Notes: generated by a model from the letters alone, not told the origin. DNA of 64,000 bases from Bugula neritina (GCA_964035545.1 OZ037768.1:19509700-19573699); one strand, 5' to 3'. Counted from the stretch's first letter, positions 47,845-62,599 are shown. Program-made: numbers and translations.

Positions 47845-49390
47845 GTTGTTGGTACAAAATATACAAAGATCACAAACACTTAGTCGTATACCAAGACTTA
47901 TAGTAAAGTTACAAGATCAAAAGTGTTAATTTTACTCCGACTATCTTTTTGAAGTTGATGAACTTGAACTTCTTCTTTTTCTAAAAACATTAGCACTAGA
48001 ATTAGTCTAATCACCAATGAGTAGCAGCATTATAATTTTATTCGATGATAGATCGTCATCTACTAATTGTCTAATATCATTACTAGTAATTGTAAACTCT
48101 AAATGTAAACAGTGAAGCTATCAGTATAAGTAGACCAATCACTAGTGTTAGTACTACTACTAGTACTAGTACTAATCAGTATCGTAATAAAATAAAATCA
48201 TAATCTTCAACTTATTACTTATGTTTCATCAAAATGAGTTATAGGTAGTAATTACTATGTCTATTAAGTATTAGTCTATCATTACTGATTACAAGTATTA
48301 GTATTATCATTAGTATTAGATTTAGTCAGCCACTCAAGATTCATTCACTTGACAATTTAAATTCATGATTCAAATTTTGGGTTTTACTGTAACCACTGAA
48401 ACTACAAGTAATGAAATATAGGTATTCCTAGGTTACACATTAATGATCAACTATCACTATCTTAATCTAGGGCTATAAATAAGATAAAGTTAAACTTTAG
48501 GTAGCAGTACCTATAACGTTATTATAACTATTACTAAACTATAACTATAAATAACTATAAGCCAAAGGCAAATGTTAGCATAAACTCAAACTAAGTTAAG
48601 CATATAATTATATTAATATTTAAAAGAAAAACTGATACTGATCCCGAAAGCTAAGCCCCACGTCTAGACTGAGACTTTAAAGCCAAAGGCTATGAGTATG
48701 CCTATACTAATACAGTATACAGGCTATACTAAAAGGAAAAATCAAAGCTGAGTTAAGGCCAAAATGAAAGTCAAAGTGAAAGTCCTTAATAATAATAGTT
48801 AAGAGTAATACTAATAGTAATAGACAATCACAATAGTATTACAATTACTATTAGTAGTCAAAGTGAAAGTCAGTAACTGTAAGAATAAGCGTAACAATAA
48901 CACTAACAGTAAGCGTAACTGAGACGGTAAGTAAAAAACTAACCCTTACACTTTACAGTTACCGAGTAGTTACTCTAACATTACAGACTAAGAGTAAGAT
49001 TAAGACTTAGACTAAGAGTAAGAGACGAGTGGAAGGCTGAAAGGAGTGAGTTGAAGATAATTATTCAGAATGAGAATGAAAATCAAAATATGTTAAATCA
49101 TAGAAACGGTTGTGCGGATAAAAGCTTGCGCTTAAAGCTCCCTGCGTTATTATAAGTATCTGGTAGATATTTTTAATATTCAAGCAATCGACAATGCCAA
49201 CGTGAATATCAATATTATGTTAAACTTAATGTAGTTAGTCACAATCATAATGATAATGTACGTATCTACACTTCTAGTACTCGCGTTCAATAATACATGC
49301 TGTTTCATCGACGTCTAGAGTATTTTCCTTTTTGTAACTAACGCATATTATGAAGACATCACGCATATCCCGGATATTCTACAGCGGCCA
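47845..49390. other. BUD23/CFAP251 head-to-head region: cryptically simple sequence
   Basis: Sequence made of TAGT, ACTA and AGTAACA-type words (for example TACTACTACTAGTACTAG at about 48150), without coding potential. BUD23 promoter elements should lie here, but no TATA box is convincing. Confidence 0.45.
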
Positions 49391-49397
49391 TGATGCT

Positions 49398-49411
49398 GTT
49401 GTCTTGGCAAT
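49398..49411. promoter_or_regulatory. Candidate RFX X-box
   Basis: GTTGTCTTGGCAAT matches 11 of 14 positions of the symmetrical X-box GTTGCCATGGCAAC bound by RFX factors, which drive ciliary genes. It lies about 1.15 kb before the CFAP251 start codon. A possible noncoding first exon with a donor (AGTAGG|GTAGGT near 49484) follows it. Motif match only. Confidence 0.4.
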
Positions 49412-49499
49412 CTAAAAGCGACCAAGTACAATATCGTACAAATATTAAATACATTATTTCAATATCATGTAACTGTTTAGTAGGGTAGGTTTGTGAGCT

Positions 49500-50550
49500 A
49501 AAATACTGTTAGTTTTTTTGCTCAAATTACTTTGCACAGAAATATTTTTATTTTGACATTTTGTGCAGATTGTAACTAATAATACTACATCTAGTTATAC
49601 GGTCTACTTAAATTCTACTGTCTATTTTAATTTAAAATTGAAGTTGAAGTCGGTATGACCTAAACATCTTAATTACGATTGTGCGCATACAAAAATATAA
49701 AGCATAAAATAAAAAATTAAACACTGTTTTAAAATGTGAAGTGAAATCTCGGGCTGTAGACTTAGGAATAAAAGTTATGAAATCCAATATTTACAGTAGT
49801 TACACTTACTGCTTAGTCTTACAGCATTAGTTTTTTCTCATCTATTCTCACCTATCTTCGCTTTGTCTTATTTGGGTAGCGGGAGTGATGAATGATTATA
49901 ATTAAATCAATTATTGCAATTACCCATAACATAAATAAAGTAGAACAGTTCAATTTCACATTAGTCTAAGCAGTATAATATTGGTTTGCTGTTTACTAAA
50001 ATATAAAGTAATAAGATTAAGATATTTTTGATAAAAATGAAGATGATTGGTAGATTATAATACTATTGGTATTGCTGTTTCTGAGCTGAGCTTATAATGT
50101 TTTAATATAATGTCACTAGTTCAACTTACTATATTTTGTGGCTCCTATAAGATTAACAGTCTGTGCGATGTATTAGCTTGTTTATATAGCTTAAAGTTAT
50201 TTTGTTTTTTATACTAATATAGTTTTATCAATATCAAGTGTAAGTTTTATTTGTCTTATACCAGTCATTTAATTTTGTTTTAGTAGCTCATATTAATTGG
50301 ATCTGTATCATTATTAAAGTGCTTGCTTTAAAAGAATAAGTCAGCATCATTAGCAAACAAGATGATATTAAATGTAATTTAAACTTTTTTACATATATGT
50401 GAAATAGCAGTTAGCTACATAATAATGAAACTTGTTGGATTATATATTAGCATGCTTTATTGAAACACATGATTCTTGAACATGTATTTAAGATGAATCC
50501 TAATGAATAATATGAATGTTTGAATATTTTTGAACACTCTTACTAATCAT
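49500..50550. other. Probable 5'UTR intron of CFAP251, nothing else seen
   Basis: AT-rich sequence without coding exons. An acceptor-like T-rich tract ending TTTTAAAG lies immediately before the CFAP251 ATG. Confidence 0.4.
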
Positions 50551-50563
50551 TTTTGTTTTAAAG

Positions 50564-53500
50564 ATGGCTGATCAAAGTGCTACCCCTCCTCCAAAAGACA
50601 CCGTCACTACTAGAACACCGACTCCAACTTCCCCTGTAGCTATTTCTGCTGAAGACCAAAATCAGCCAGTCATCCAAGATGGTGCTGCAAATGAAGAGTC
50701 AAAAGTGGGTGCAGACGAAGTTGCAACAGATGCAACTCTTACTACTGCTGCCCAAGAGGAAGCTCTAAAGGAGACAGCTTCAGAAGATAAAATTGAAAAT
50801 GATAAATTGACTGAAAATGTAACAGAAACGAAAGGTTTGTTTGGTATACCTAAGTAATTTATTAAATGTTACATTTTGAGCATAAGTATATATAAAAAGA
50901 GTTGGGTTTAGCACAATGTCTAGATATGTGTGCTGTTATTTTTAGTTGAGGATGGCGTGGAAGGACAAGAAAAACTAGATGAAGCAAATTTATCAACAAA
51001 ATCTGCTGAAGAAGGCAGTGCAGTAGTTGAAAGTCAATCTCAAGAACCTGATCATATTGCTCCTACTGTTGAAACTAATCCGAATACTGAAAAAGTTACG
51101 GAAACAAGTGAAAGTGCTGCCTCAACTGCCAATGAGGCAGCTGTAACTGACGAGCCTCCAGCAGCTAGTGGGGCAGAAGTGGGTGGACCTGACCCAGCAC
51201 AGAAAGAAGAAAGTCTGGTAATCAGTGAAGCACCTAAACCTGGAACTCCTGCTGAGCCGACAAAGTCTGATCTGGATGGGCAGACAACTCTTGCTGAACC
51301 TACCAAATCTAACTTGGAAGGGCAGACAACTGCTGATGAAGCTACTGAAAACTTTGAGTCAACAACTGATGCTTCAAAGGCTGATATTAGCTCATCAGTA
51401 GACACACCATTGACTGACGGGACAAAGGCCTTGACCCCTATTACAAAGCCTGTGGAGCCAATTCCTGAGGGTTCCAAGCCAGCATCACCTCAAGATCCTA
51501 AGTCTACCACGCCTCAACATGAGGTTGAACCGATTGCACAGCAAGCTGAAGGCACTAAATCTACCCCACCCCAAATTGATGGTAACAAACCAGTTACACC
51601 ACAGGCATCTGAAAAAGGTAATTCATCATTAGGTTGTTATAGCTTGATCTTCTTCCTAAGAATTGGCAACTAGCAAAAAGAAGAGTTTCAAAATATCTTA
51701 CCAAAGTATTAAATTGCATATAAATGGCAAATTGACATTAATTTATTGTTTGTCAGAAGCCCCAAAAGTAAAACAGTTCTCAGATATAATTAATATAACA
51801 ATTTGCATTTCACTCACATTCTGAAATGCTTAAATGGAATATCATACTCTGAAATATATTGTATTGCACTGCATTGATACTTGACACAGCATGGTATACT
51901 ACTGCAGGTAATCTTAGTGCAGCCACTTCACCCACTAAAACCTTGAACCCTCAAGTTAGTCCCACACCTCCACCAACAGCTCAGACAGTAGATCCCCTGA
52001 GTGTACCCTCTACTCAACCCAAGCCTCCCCCTGTAACTGCATCCTCTCAGTTGGGTCAAGAACCCTCCACTCCAAGCTCACCCCAAAAAACCGCTCTCTC
52101 CATGTTATCTGAGGCGGATGAGGCAAATATCATCACTGGTAATGCATTGGTGAGTAGCTAACCAGCAGTAAAGTAGTAAGAGACTAAAAGAGGATACTAG
52201 TAGTCAGCTAGTTCTAAACCAATAGTCAATTGATAATACACTAGAAGTAAACCAGGAGTAACTAGAAGTGAGGTAGTAATAAACTAGTAGTGAACTAGAA
52301 ATGAATTAGCAGTAAATTAGTAGTGATAAACTAATAATAAACTACGAGCAAAAATTAAGTCAAATATTAAAGGTGCTGAATAATATTATATTATTTGAAA
52401 GAGACTATGTTTTAAACGTCTTGCAGCTAAAGTGTGTGCTTTAATTATGATATTAGAATAACCACTTACAACAATAATGTAATACAATTATATGATGCCA
52501 TAATTAAATACAGATTTTACTGAACATATCATTACTTCCAATTTTACACACTAGCACATACACGTACGTAAATGGCATTTGTTATTGTATAAAATATCAA
52601 TGGGCCTTATAGAATCACAACGATCCACATTTTATTTTTTAAAGTATAGTCAATCTTATAACACCATAAAATATGAGGCAGCTTTTTCAATTTACTATTA
52701 GTGCATGCAGCAATGTTACATATTACAATGATCCTTTATGAATTGTTAGAACATGGTGTGGTCATTCGGACTGAACAAAGCCATACCGATGGTAAACTTG
52801 AGCACTGATTCCAGATCCATCATCATGTATGCATGCGCCCATACAGGAATATGCTATAACTTTGAAAATAACACACAAAAACTTCTGCAAGGTCATGTAA
52901 GTGCATGGTGAATTTATGAGCTGAAAATTACCTACATGTTTTTTACAATATTATAAAAGTACTGTATTTGTGCTGTTGTTTTTAGAATAACAACATATCT
53001 AGCATATGTGTCAGTGAAGACAAAAGATGGTTGGCCACTGCTGACAAAGGACCTAACAACTGCATGGTAATCATATGGGATACAAACACTTTGTAAGTAG
53101 ATTACAACTTTGGATACAAGTTGATGAAACACACTACATTAATCTTTGTGACAGGTTAACAAATAAGTTGCAAATTAAGTACTGATGTTTTGCAGTTTCC
53201 CAGTACAAACAATTTTTGATGCTGGAGATCAAGGTGTCTTGGCTCTAGCTCTGACACCTGACGCAAGGTACTTGGCGACAATCAGTGCAGGTTCACCGCA
53301 GGTGCTCTGTATATGGGACTGGACCATAGAGGGGGATACTGCACTTTGCTCTGCAACACTGAACCCTTCATATGGCGTTCAAAACTTTGTGCTGTTCAAC
53401 CCAGATGACACGACGCAAATCGTGAGCAACAGTGACTCTCAAGTCATCTTCTATGCTTGGGTAAGACTGTTAACTGTCCACAGCATATTCGTGTCTAATA

Positions 53501-56500
53501 CTTTCATTGTTGAAATAGTTCTGTTGTAACCATTTCAGCATTTATGTATTTACCATCTTGTATGTATTTTCATTAATAGGGTATGCACATTTGCACTCTT
53601 AAACTATATTATGATTTTTTTAGTTTCTTTAGTAAGTTTTCAATATTTTTAAAGCCACTCAATATTTTTCACAATTGATTGTTATTTGCAGTTTCCTATT
53701 GTGATTATAATTTATTCTTTGTTGTCTCATTTAACTATAAAGGATCAGGTAAGCACAAACAAAAATAGAAAATATGCCTTCTTTGCATAAGGATTGGAGA
53801 AGTCATGTTGTAAATTTCTATGCTTTTAGATTTCTGTATTGCGCTTTCATATCCGTGTGTTTCTTTTAGCAGTACTGGTAGATTTTATTGTTTACTTCTG
53901 CTTCTTGTATTCTTCTTTGCATTATTTTGTAGATCTATGAGACATTATGCTTTCTACATTTTCTCGTATAAGTTTCCAGTGAGCATCATTGCAAAACTGT
54001 AAACAATCTACTTTTGACTTATTTACCAAATAAGATTTTCCTTTCTCTTCATTAAAAATTTGCTTTTAGAAATTTGAATTTTTTTACTATAATCTAAATT
54101 GAAATCAATTAATTTTTCCTGCAATGTGACTAAACTGACATAATATTGGTAAAAATGAGTAGAAAAAGTGAGAACTGATATAACCTGTTGTATGCCCAGA
54201 TGCCATCTTTCACCGTTCTTATAATCAATTTAAATCTTAAAGTTAGCATTTAATCACTGAGGGAACAACTTCTTTTACAATCATCTATAATACAGCTTAG
54301 ACGCGCGCAGATTTTTTAAGTTTCTCTATTTTATTTTTTATTGGCAAAGTATATAGATACTAAATGCTTTTTATTATATTATTATGGACTACTTGTACCA
54401 GGTAATTTGTTTTGAATTTGTAGTGGTCACCTTTCTGTTCCCAATGATACTAAACTAAGTGCCATGGTTTAGACTTTAGTCTATCTGTGTGGTCATTAAT
54501 TTGTATGCTTGGTTAAGTTTCAACCATTGGCATGTGCAGAGCATGGGTTGTCTTTTCTTAAAGTAATCCCATGATCTTGCATAATTAAGTAAGGGTGTCA
54601 AATATTATAAGTGCTTATAAGTTAAGATTTAACAGATAAATATTGGTTATTGACTCTTTGGGGCTAAATTTAATATAAATATATATAAAAATGACTTTCA
54701 AATATATAAACATATTTATGCTTGAACCTCATGAACACTATATAATTGCCATCATTTTACTTATGTTGCTTAAAAAAGTATATTTAAAGTAATATATATG
54801 TTAACTTTTGCTTTGCAGGAAAATGGATCCATAGAATATTTCTGTCCACCTTTGACTGATGAAGATTTCAACAAGCCCGTTGGAAAGTACACGCAGTCCA
54901 TCTTCTTAGAGAATACTAATAAATGCCTGACAGCCACATCAATTGGTAACTTGGTGGTCTGGGCCAGCAACAAGCCCCTCACTAAAGGTATACATAATGG
55001 CTCTGATGCTAGTGCAAGCAATTGGAATACATGTAACTATATATAGAATGTTAACTCAACTACTGGTCCAAATAAAATTAATGCAGTAGCCGCTTTTCGC
55101 TAGTTTCCAAGTGAACAGATTATAGTGTTTAAAGCTTTAAGCTTATCACATTTTGCTATACCTTCATTTTGAATTTTAATATGCAATTAAATCTCTTTGA
55201 ATGCACTGGTTTCCAAGCTTTGCATTATGCAAATAAATTTTTCATTTGATATTTGGAAACAGTTGCATTGACTGAAACCATAACCATAATTTTATGCAAA
55301 CCGCAACTACAAATTCACCGAATAAATTCGAATAATGCCAAGTCATGGAAACGCAGCTAATGGTCCACCAGCACTAGTTACAAGCACCGCTCAGCTTAAT
55401 TCACAAGTCATCTTGTCTTTGTCATGGCAGAATGGGCAATCACACCTGGGAGCACTTGTTTAACATGTTACAAGTGTCAAGCAGGTGGCTCACATTTTCC
55501 AAGAGTCGTTGGTTTTATTGGGAAAAGCTTCTAGTTGAAATTGCTTCTATGTTACTTTGAAGCCCTTGAACAATGTTGCTGACACAACCCAAGACACACG
55601 GTTCAAAACCCTGAGATAAAACCTAACATTAGCTTGTCACAGGGGTTGCAACTCCAAACACGTTTGTGTAAGCAGGGGTTATCAAGAGACATAATGGCCA
55701 CGCATAAAATTGTCTGTGAATTATAATAGCATTTTATTACTTATGTATTATATCATAATATTATACTATTTACTTCCTTACATTTTAAAATAATATATGC
55801 ATACATTTACATCGATTTTGTATTACTCACCATAGCTATAGTCTGATTTACTAAAACGCTTTTATTATCTTATCATTATTAAATTTTGAATTTAAACCTT
55901 CAAACTTTGTATTTAAGGTAGAAAATTAAATTTTTTATTTGCAGCTATAGACAATGAGCCCACGCCAAACAAGAAAGCATTGAAACTGGTAAAGGTGCAG
56001 GACCGAGGTATTAATGTGCTGATGGTGGTAGACTCCCAGATAGTCATGGGAGACATGAACGGACATGTTAAGCTGTTTGACCAGAACCTCAACCTGGTGC
56101 ATTGGTATCAAGACCTGAATATTGGACCCATTAACGCTATTTCCTTCAAATACATTGAGAAATGGAGTTTAGAGTAAGTGATTGTCTGCCCAGCAACATG
56201 TCTTTGATCAATTATACTACTATTTCCCACACTACTGCCAATCTATAGTTTTCACATTATTTCTTAAAAACTTAGAAAACTTCAGTAATGCGTGCTTCGA
56301 TTCTGTCTGTTGAGATAAGTTATTTTTACATTTTAATAGCATCTATATACTTTATGTGAGTTAATGTAAAATTTTTGATTCAGTGATCTACTTGGATTTT
56401 CTCGACATATCACATGAGCTCAGTTTTACCTGCATGCACCTGTTTACCTGCATCTATCAATGTATAATATTGTCCTCCAGGCAAATGGATACACATGACT

Positions 56501-59500
56501 ATCCCAATGACTGCTCACTGGTGGCAAAAGCTCTTCCCATGAGAAGCTTTGTAATTGGCTCTACACAGAGTGTCTACGCTCAGATTACACCCAGAGGGAC
56601 AGACATCAATGTTATTCTACGGAATCATGACAGCCCCATTCACAGTATCATCACTCACCCATCTGAGTAAGCCATTCACATTTTATATACTTCAGTGTAT
56701 CAAAACAGCATTGTATGTCTTGGATGATACATCAGCTGTTAGACATATGAAGTCATGTCTGCTAAAATCTATGTGGAGAAAACTCCAAGTAACAGTTTAG
56801 GCAAATTATAAAAGTTGCATAATTAGTTGCAGTTGAATGATTTTGAAAAACCAATTAATGACATTTTTCTTACATTCACTCTAAAATTTACCAACTTTAA
56901 TGCTCAATGCTACTATTGTCTATGAATGTATCCTAGAATCTAGAATCATTGAATTGCATAGCTACTAGATTGTACAATAACATGTTTTAGGCTGATTATT
57001 AATATATACATATTTTTCTGTAAATGACCTGAGGTTTATAATATCCAGCATGCTTTAAAGTTTAAATCCACTCGCACTGTAGCTTTATTGGCTAGTCTAA
57101 AATTTTATAACTAATTCATTATAATGCCAATATGGTTTGATGCTGTTATAATTTACTAGTCAGCAAGCCTTAGTGCTAGAGATAGCATGCTTTTTGAAGC
57201 CTTGACTCGTAAAATTATTAGCTAGAGTTAGTAAAAAGTTAGGTATCAGTTTTTTTAGAAATACAGTATATTTCAAATGCATATATTTTAGGAAAAAGGT
57301 GTATATTGGAAGTTACTCCGGCCTCCTGCAGATCTGGGATTACCAGCTGCGAGTTGTTATTGCATCGCGGAAGTTTGAGAAAGGCTATATGATTCAATGC
57401 ATGGCTATAGACCCCAGAGGATTCTATATAGGTACAACTAGGTTTAGTGCTATATAGGTACAACTAGAATATATGCATTGATTATGGAATATTTAATGGT
57501 TTCAATAATTGTTTATGATATATATTATTTTTACTAGAGTTAATTATTCCATGTTTTGCAGTATATTTGTACAAATATATTCAAAAATTAAAAGTTCAAA
57601 TTTGAAAATTATAGGTGAAGTGTTAAAATACACACCAGTATGACTTTATCATACCTTATCATGGTGTTCCTTTTCTTACAGCTGTGGGTTTTACAAACGG
57701 AGTAGTGAAAGTGTTGGATGCATTGAACCTACAAGATGAGGATACGGAGGTGTTCAGATACGCTAGGGATGCCATCACACACATTGGCTTCTCTCACGAC
57801 TCCCAGTTTCTTGCTACAGCTGTAAGTCTTTATCAGTGATAACTACAGCAGCAGACATCAAGTTAGCATGTGTAATGTTATGTTATAAACCACGTGTTTG
57901 ATGTTTTTATAGGAAGTAAATATAATTTTTTTAGGCTGCGTTAATGATGGTCAATAAGAAATTGTTCTGTGACAAAACATGTGCTTCATTATTTTGAGTT
58001 TTATGTTGGTGTCATTGCAGGATGGAGAGTTCACGACCACCCTGTTCAAGAGACAATACGGCACAGATGTGCAACCTTGGGTGTATATTGGACGACACCG
58101 AGCTCATTACAAGGAGATTAAAGATGTCTGCTTTGGCATAGAGCTGGACTCTAACAAACCTCGTCTACTTACATTAGGAAAAGACCGGAATCTTGTATGT
58201 TAATTAGTCTCTTAGCTATAGTCTGCTTTGTTTTAATTACTTTGAAAATTATATTTCAACTCTTTGTAAATTGTTTTCAAGTCTGTTTTTCACTCAAGTG
58301 TTGTAATTAGCCAAGTTTTCATAATATTAAATAAACTATATTTAATAACTGCAATAGTCATAAAAAAGTGTAATTAAATACAAATTGCTGCTGTTATGAC
58401 CCAAAATTACCAACATTCAGATGTATACTCTTCATTATGACTCATACGAAATATGGTTTATATAGTTTCTCATTCAGTCTTTTACTGATATGCTTTATTG
58501 ACATTCCAATAACCAATTAATATAGAGAGCTAATGGGTTTATATTATCAGGTTGAGTATGATCTAGAGAACAGCCACAAAGACCATCTCCTGCTGCTGGG
58601 GAAGGACAGGATAGAGCAGAGTGCCGTACCACAATGCATTGCTTGGTATCCGCCATTAAACAAAGAGCACTTTATAGTCACAGCTAATGATCAGTACAAG
58701 TTTAAACTTTACAACGTGACTACTAAAAGATGCAGGAAGACTGTACTCGGGCCAACATATGGATCACCATTGAAAAAGTGGGTCATCTTTCTCATCACGA
58801 CGGCAATGCACTTTATAATTAACGTTCTTACTTATAAGCCATATATTGCTTTTTGCAACCATAAATCTTGAGTATAATAAGCAACTCTGCTTATGCTCAT
58901 GCTCATGGCTCTCCATAAATGTTTCGTATAGTTTCGAACATATTACTACCACCTTATATACTTCCGTTTTATACCGCTACAATTACTACACTATCATTCA
59001 CTTTACCTATTGTTTTACCATGTTCTACACAAGTTACAATTTTAGTTATTAGTTTAGCTCCGGTGTACGTACTTGCATTAATTTTATTAAATATTTTTGT
59101 AATTGAAAAAAGTGTATCACTTGCAGGGTAGTACCTCAAACTTCATAACCCTCTTTGGTTTTCTAGAATATGCATTCTGCCAACAGCAGATGAGGTGAAT
59201 GACAAGCAGTACATGGTGTATATAAACGACGATAAAGTAGGCTTGCAGATTCTGCCACTTGACGGGAACCCCCACAACTCCATGGCACTAGTTGCTCACC
59301 CGGGTGGAGTAACCAACTTAGCTACGAGTTTTGATGGCAAATATTTGTTCACAGCTGGTGGCCCGGACACTAGCGTCCACATGTGGCATATTAACATCAA
59401 GTAAGCTTTTACATGGAAATGAATAAAAATTGTTTTGTACATATGCATAGTTTATTGCCAGTTCTAGTTTAGTAAATTTAGTTCTTGTGCATGTACCATT

Positions 59501-62374
59501 ACTCACCCCTATGTAGCTAAATTTAGTATAAAGAGTAAATAGGTTACAAAGAAAAAAAAATTGTATGCATGATTTAAATTTTCAAATTAACCTTTCATGC
59601 AATTGTTCTTAAAATGCCCATGTTGAATAAATGCATTCCACAGCTGATGTTGATAATGATTCTAACTACTCCTTTAAGAAGTGTGGATACAAAACTCACT
59701 ACACATCTTATTTAATAGAGCAATTGATTTGCATTGCATGACTTGAAAACCAAAAGAGCATAAACTCTGTTACATGACCTTTCTGGGACCTTTCTGTTCA
59801 AACTATAATATATAGCGCCTTAGAAGCTCAGTCTAAACTCGGTGGAGAAGATCTGGTGCCGTTTTATGGTCTGATGGAAGGGGGAAGAGATGGAGAACTG
59901 TTTGCAGAGTTAGAAGACTATTTCTATTACGCCCAGCTAAGGCAGTAAGAATTTGATTATGATTCATCACTTGAACTTTTTCAATTTTATTTACCTGCTC
60001 TGAAAACATACAGTCTTGCAAAGTATATGATTCTATAAATAGTAAATCCATTCTAACCATTTTCTTTTATCTATAGTTTACCTAAAGATGCATCTATTTA
60101 TTTTTTAATACCAGGTAAAGTGGCTATGCCAAAAAGTATTTTGATGTATTTTAGTCAAGGTATCAACACGATGATGAAAAGACAGGTGGACGTTAAGATT
60201 GCCCTGAGCGAAGTTCCTTATGTCATGAGGGCCATGGGGTTTTACCCTTCAGAGCAGGAAGTGGAGGACATGTTGAATGAGGTGAAGTTTAGCCGATACG
60301 TTGAAACTGGCGAAGATGTGACTGATATCGACTTGGGCGCATTTATAAAATGTAAGTGCGACAACTCCTGTATGTATTTAAAGTCTTTCAGCCATTTATG
60401 AAATTATGCCACTAGAATAATGCACTGTTGTGAAAATTATTTTGTTTTCTTTTAATTTAACATATTTTGATAAGCCCGAAAACACATTTTATTTAAAAAA
60501 TATCGTTTACCTATTTAATGTTAGTTGTCTTTAAATAAAGCAGTTATGATTAGACATTTTTAGCTTAAAATGACATGTTAATGTTATAATTAGTTTTGTG
60601 GAAATTTAATTTAGAGACAACAATATTGGTAATTTAAATGCAAGCTTAGATTTTGACTACTGTTCATGCAATTTGCATGCAATTTTCAAAATTTATTATT
60701 GATGAAAAATGTGATTTCTTTATCCCTTACCTTATTTATCTTGTATGCCACTTATATTTGGATGCTTGTGTATCGATTACATTTAAAGTTGGCATCTTTC
60801 TGGTTATTTTTCATGCAATTCATAACAATAACCGATAGTGCATTCACTAGTATTTTAAATGCTAGCTATACTGATGTACATGCTATTTAACAGTGTACAT
60901 AAACCACAGACCTGCGTTTGGATTGAGTCATGAGAAGATAGCTTGGTGTTTTGACGTACTGAGTGGGTTTTCAAGCGAAGAATCTTCCATTAAAAGAGGG
61001 AAATTCCTGGACCTTCTACAAAGGAAAGGTGAGAGCTCTCAGTTCTGTAAAGTTGTAGTATTTAATATTTTAACTGCGCAAGCTCTGGCTTCTAAAGACC
61101 AGAACAGTAGATAAAACTATACTAAGTTGAATTGATTTTGCAGTGCATGTTCTGCTTATGGTTTGCAGCAAAAAAAATTATTAAATACCCAATACCTATA
61201 TGTTTTTATTAAGCAAACTATTGTATTATGTTTGTTTGGTTGTGCTAGCGTTTCACTCTAGATTCACTAAGAGATCCTGTTATTCAATCGTATAGAAATT
61301 TAAACAAGACCAGTAGTTACTCTCTTTATTAAATTGGCAGAGTTTATTGATCAGAAAAAAGTGGTTTACCTAAATGGAAAGTAGAATTAACCCAAATGCT
61401 TGCTCTCATTTTACTGGTGGGGTTTGCTTGTACCTTTATCATGTTTAATGCAAGTAACTTCTGAACTTTCTACTGCAAGGTGACTCTACAAACTACAAAT
61501 AGTGTTTGCAAAGTTACTCGCTTGCTATAAATGAAAATCTCAGAAAATATGTAAACAAACTACCTGTTATTTATAAATTATTCAGGACTTGAAAAATTTT
61601 ATCAAGTGTTGAAATTAGATTATGCATCATCAAAGAAATTAATTTAACAATATAATCCTGCATGTGGTGTATAGTATAACATATTGCACTATGCACTACA
61701 CAATTTTATATATTATGCTGTATAGTGTGATATATTACACTATGTACTACATAATAGTCCATACAATGCTGTATAGTTTAATATATTGCACTATGTGCTA
61801 CAATTTACACAATAGTATTTATTATACTGTATAGTGTAATATATTGTACTATATACTTCATACTACTATATATTATACTTTATAATATAATATATTGTAC
61901 TATATACTGCATTATACTATATATTACACTTTATAGTATAATATCTTGTACTATATACTTCATAATACTATATATTACACTTTATAGTATAATATATTGT
62001 ACTATATACTGCATTATACTATATTTTATACTGTATAGAGTAATATATTGTACTATATACTTCATAATACTATATATTACACTGTATGGTATAATATATT
62101 GTATTTATGATGTATTACATAATACTATTTACTGCATGTTGTAGGAGAACATATGACTGAGTATGAGCTGTCTGAATATCTCACCACCCTGCTGGGATAC
62201 AATGATGAAGGTGGTAGCTGTGAAGAGCATGTGTTTGATCCTACAGAGGCTGGTAGTATAATAGTTGACAACCTACCTATTGACATGTCTACTAAGACCT
62301 TCACTGACGACTTGCTGGGCTTTGGATTCTATCAGCAACCTGATATACTCGACCTAGAAGCTGTTAACACCTAA
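50564..62374 (+). CDS. CFAP251: CFAP251 / WDR66, radial-spoke WD-repeat protein of motile cilia
   Basis: Eighteen coding exons: 50564-50834, 50946-51617, 51908-52149, 52750-52896, 52986-53092, 53196-53460, 54819-54987, 55945-56173, 56481-56666, 57292-57431, 57682-57821, 58021-58194, 58551-58777, 59167-59400, 59816-59944, 60155-60351, 60894-61028, 62145-62374. Total 3894 nt, 1297 aa, all phases matching. Residues 1 to about 380 are a Pro/Thr/Glu-rich, low-complexity region with internal near-repeats ([12 protein letters not shown] / [12 protein letters not shown]). WD repeats follow from [12 protein letters not shown] to HMWHINIK. The C-terminus (about 1111-1297) is an EF-hand-like module ([41 protein letters not shown]). 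CFAP251 belongs to the calmodulin- and spoke-associated complex at radial spoke 3 of the axoneme, required for sperm flagella and cilia beating. The start is the first ATG after an acceptor-like tract. Confidence 0.95.
61655..62106. repeat. 51-bp minisatellite in the last CFAP251 intron
   Basis: About nine AT-rich copies (TTGTACTATATACTTCATAA...) with anchors at 61684, 61735, 61786, 61844, 61895, 61946, 61997, 62048 and 62099. The last six are exactly 51 bp apart. The array ends about 40 bp before the last exon (62145). Confidence 0.92.
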
Positions 62375-62554
62375 AATGTGTTACATTGAATGCTAGTGCA
62401 TGTCTTATTTTGGTGCATCCAATTAGATGCTGGTTTACAAAGCTAGCATTGCTAATAGCAACTAATAGCAGTGTATATGTTACTATGTGAGTTGAAAAGA
62501 ATTTTATCTTTTTTTATTAACTTATACTCATGCATTGTATTTGTATTTTATCTG

Positions 62555-62560
62555 AATAAA
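62555..62560 (+). terminator. Poly(A) signal of CFAP251
   Basis: AATAAA 180 nt after the stop at 62372-62374, followed by a GT-containing region. Confidence 0.65.
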
Positions 62561-62599
62561 TTGAAGTAAACTTTTGAGAAGTATCTGTGCCAACCTACA

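Noticed and set aside
51052-51477. 141-codon minus-strand frame
   Set aside because: Antisense shadow of the low-complexity CFAP251 exon 2, with no homology or splice context.
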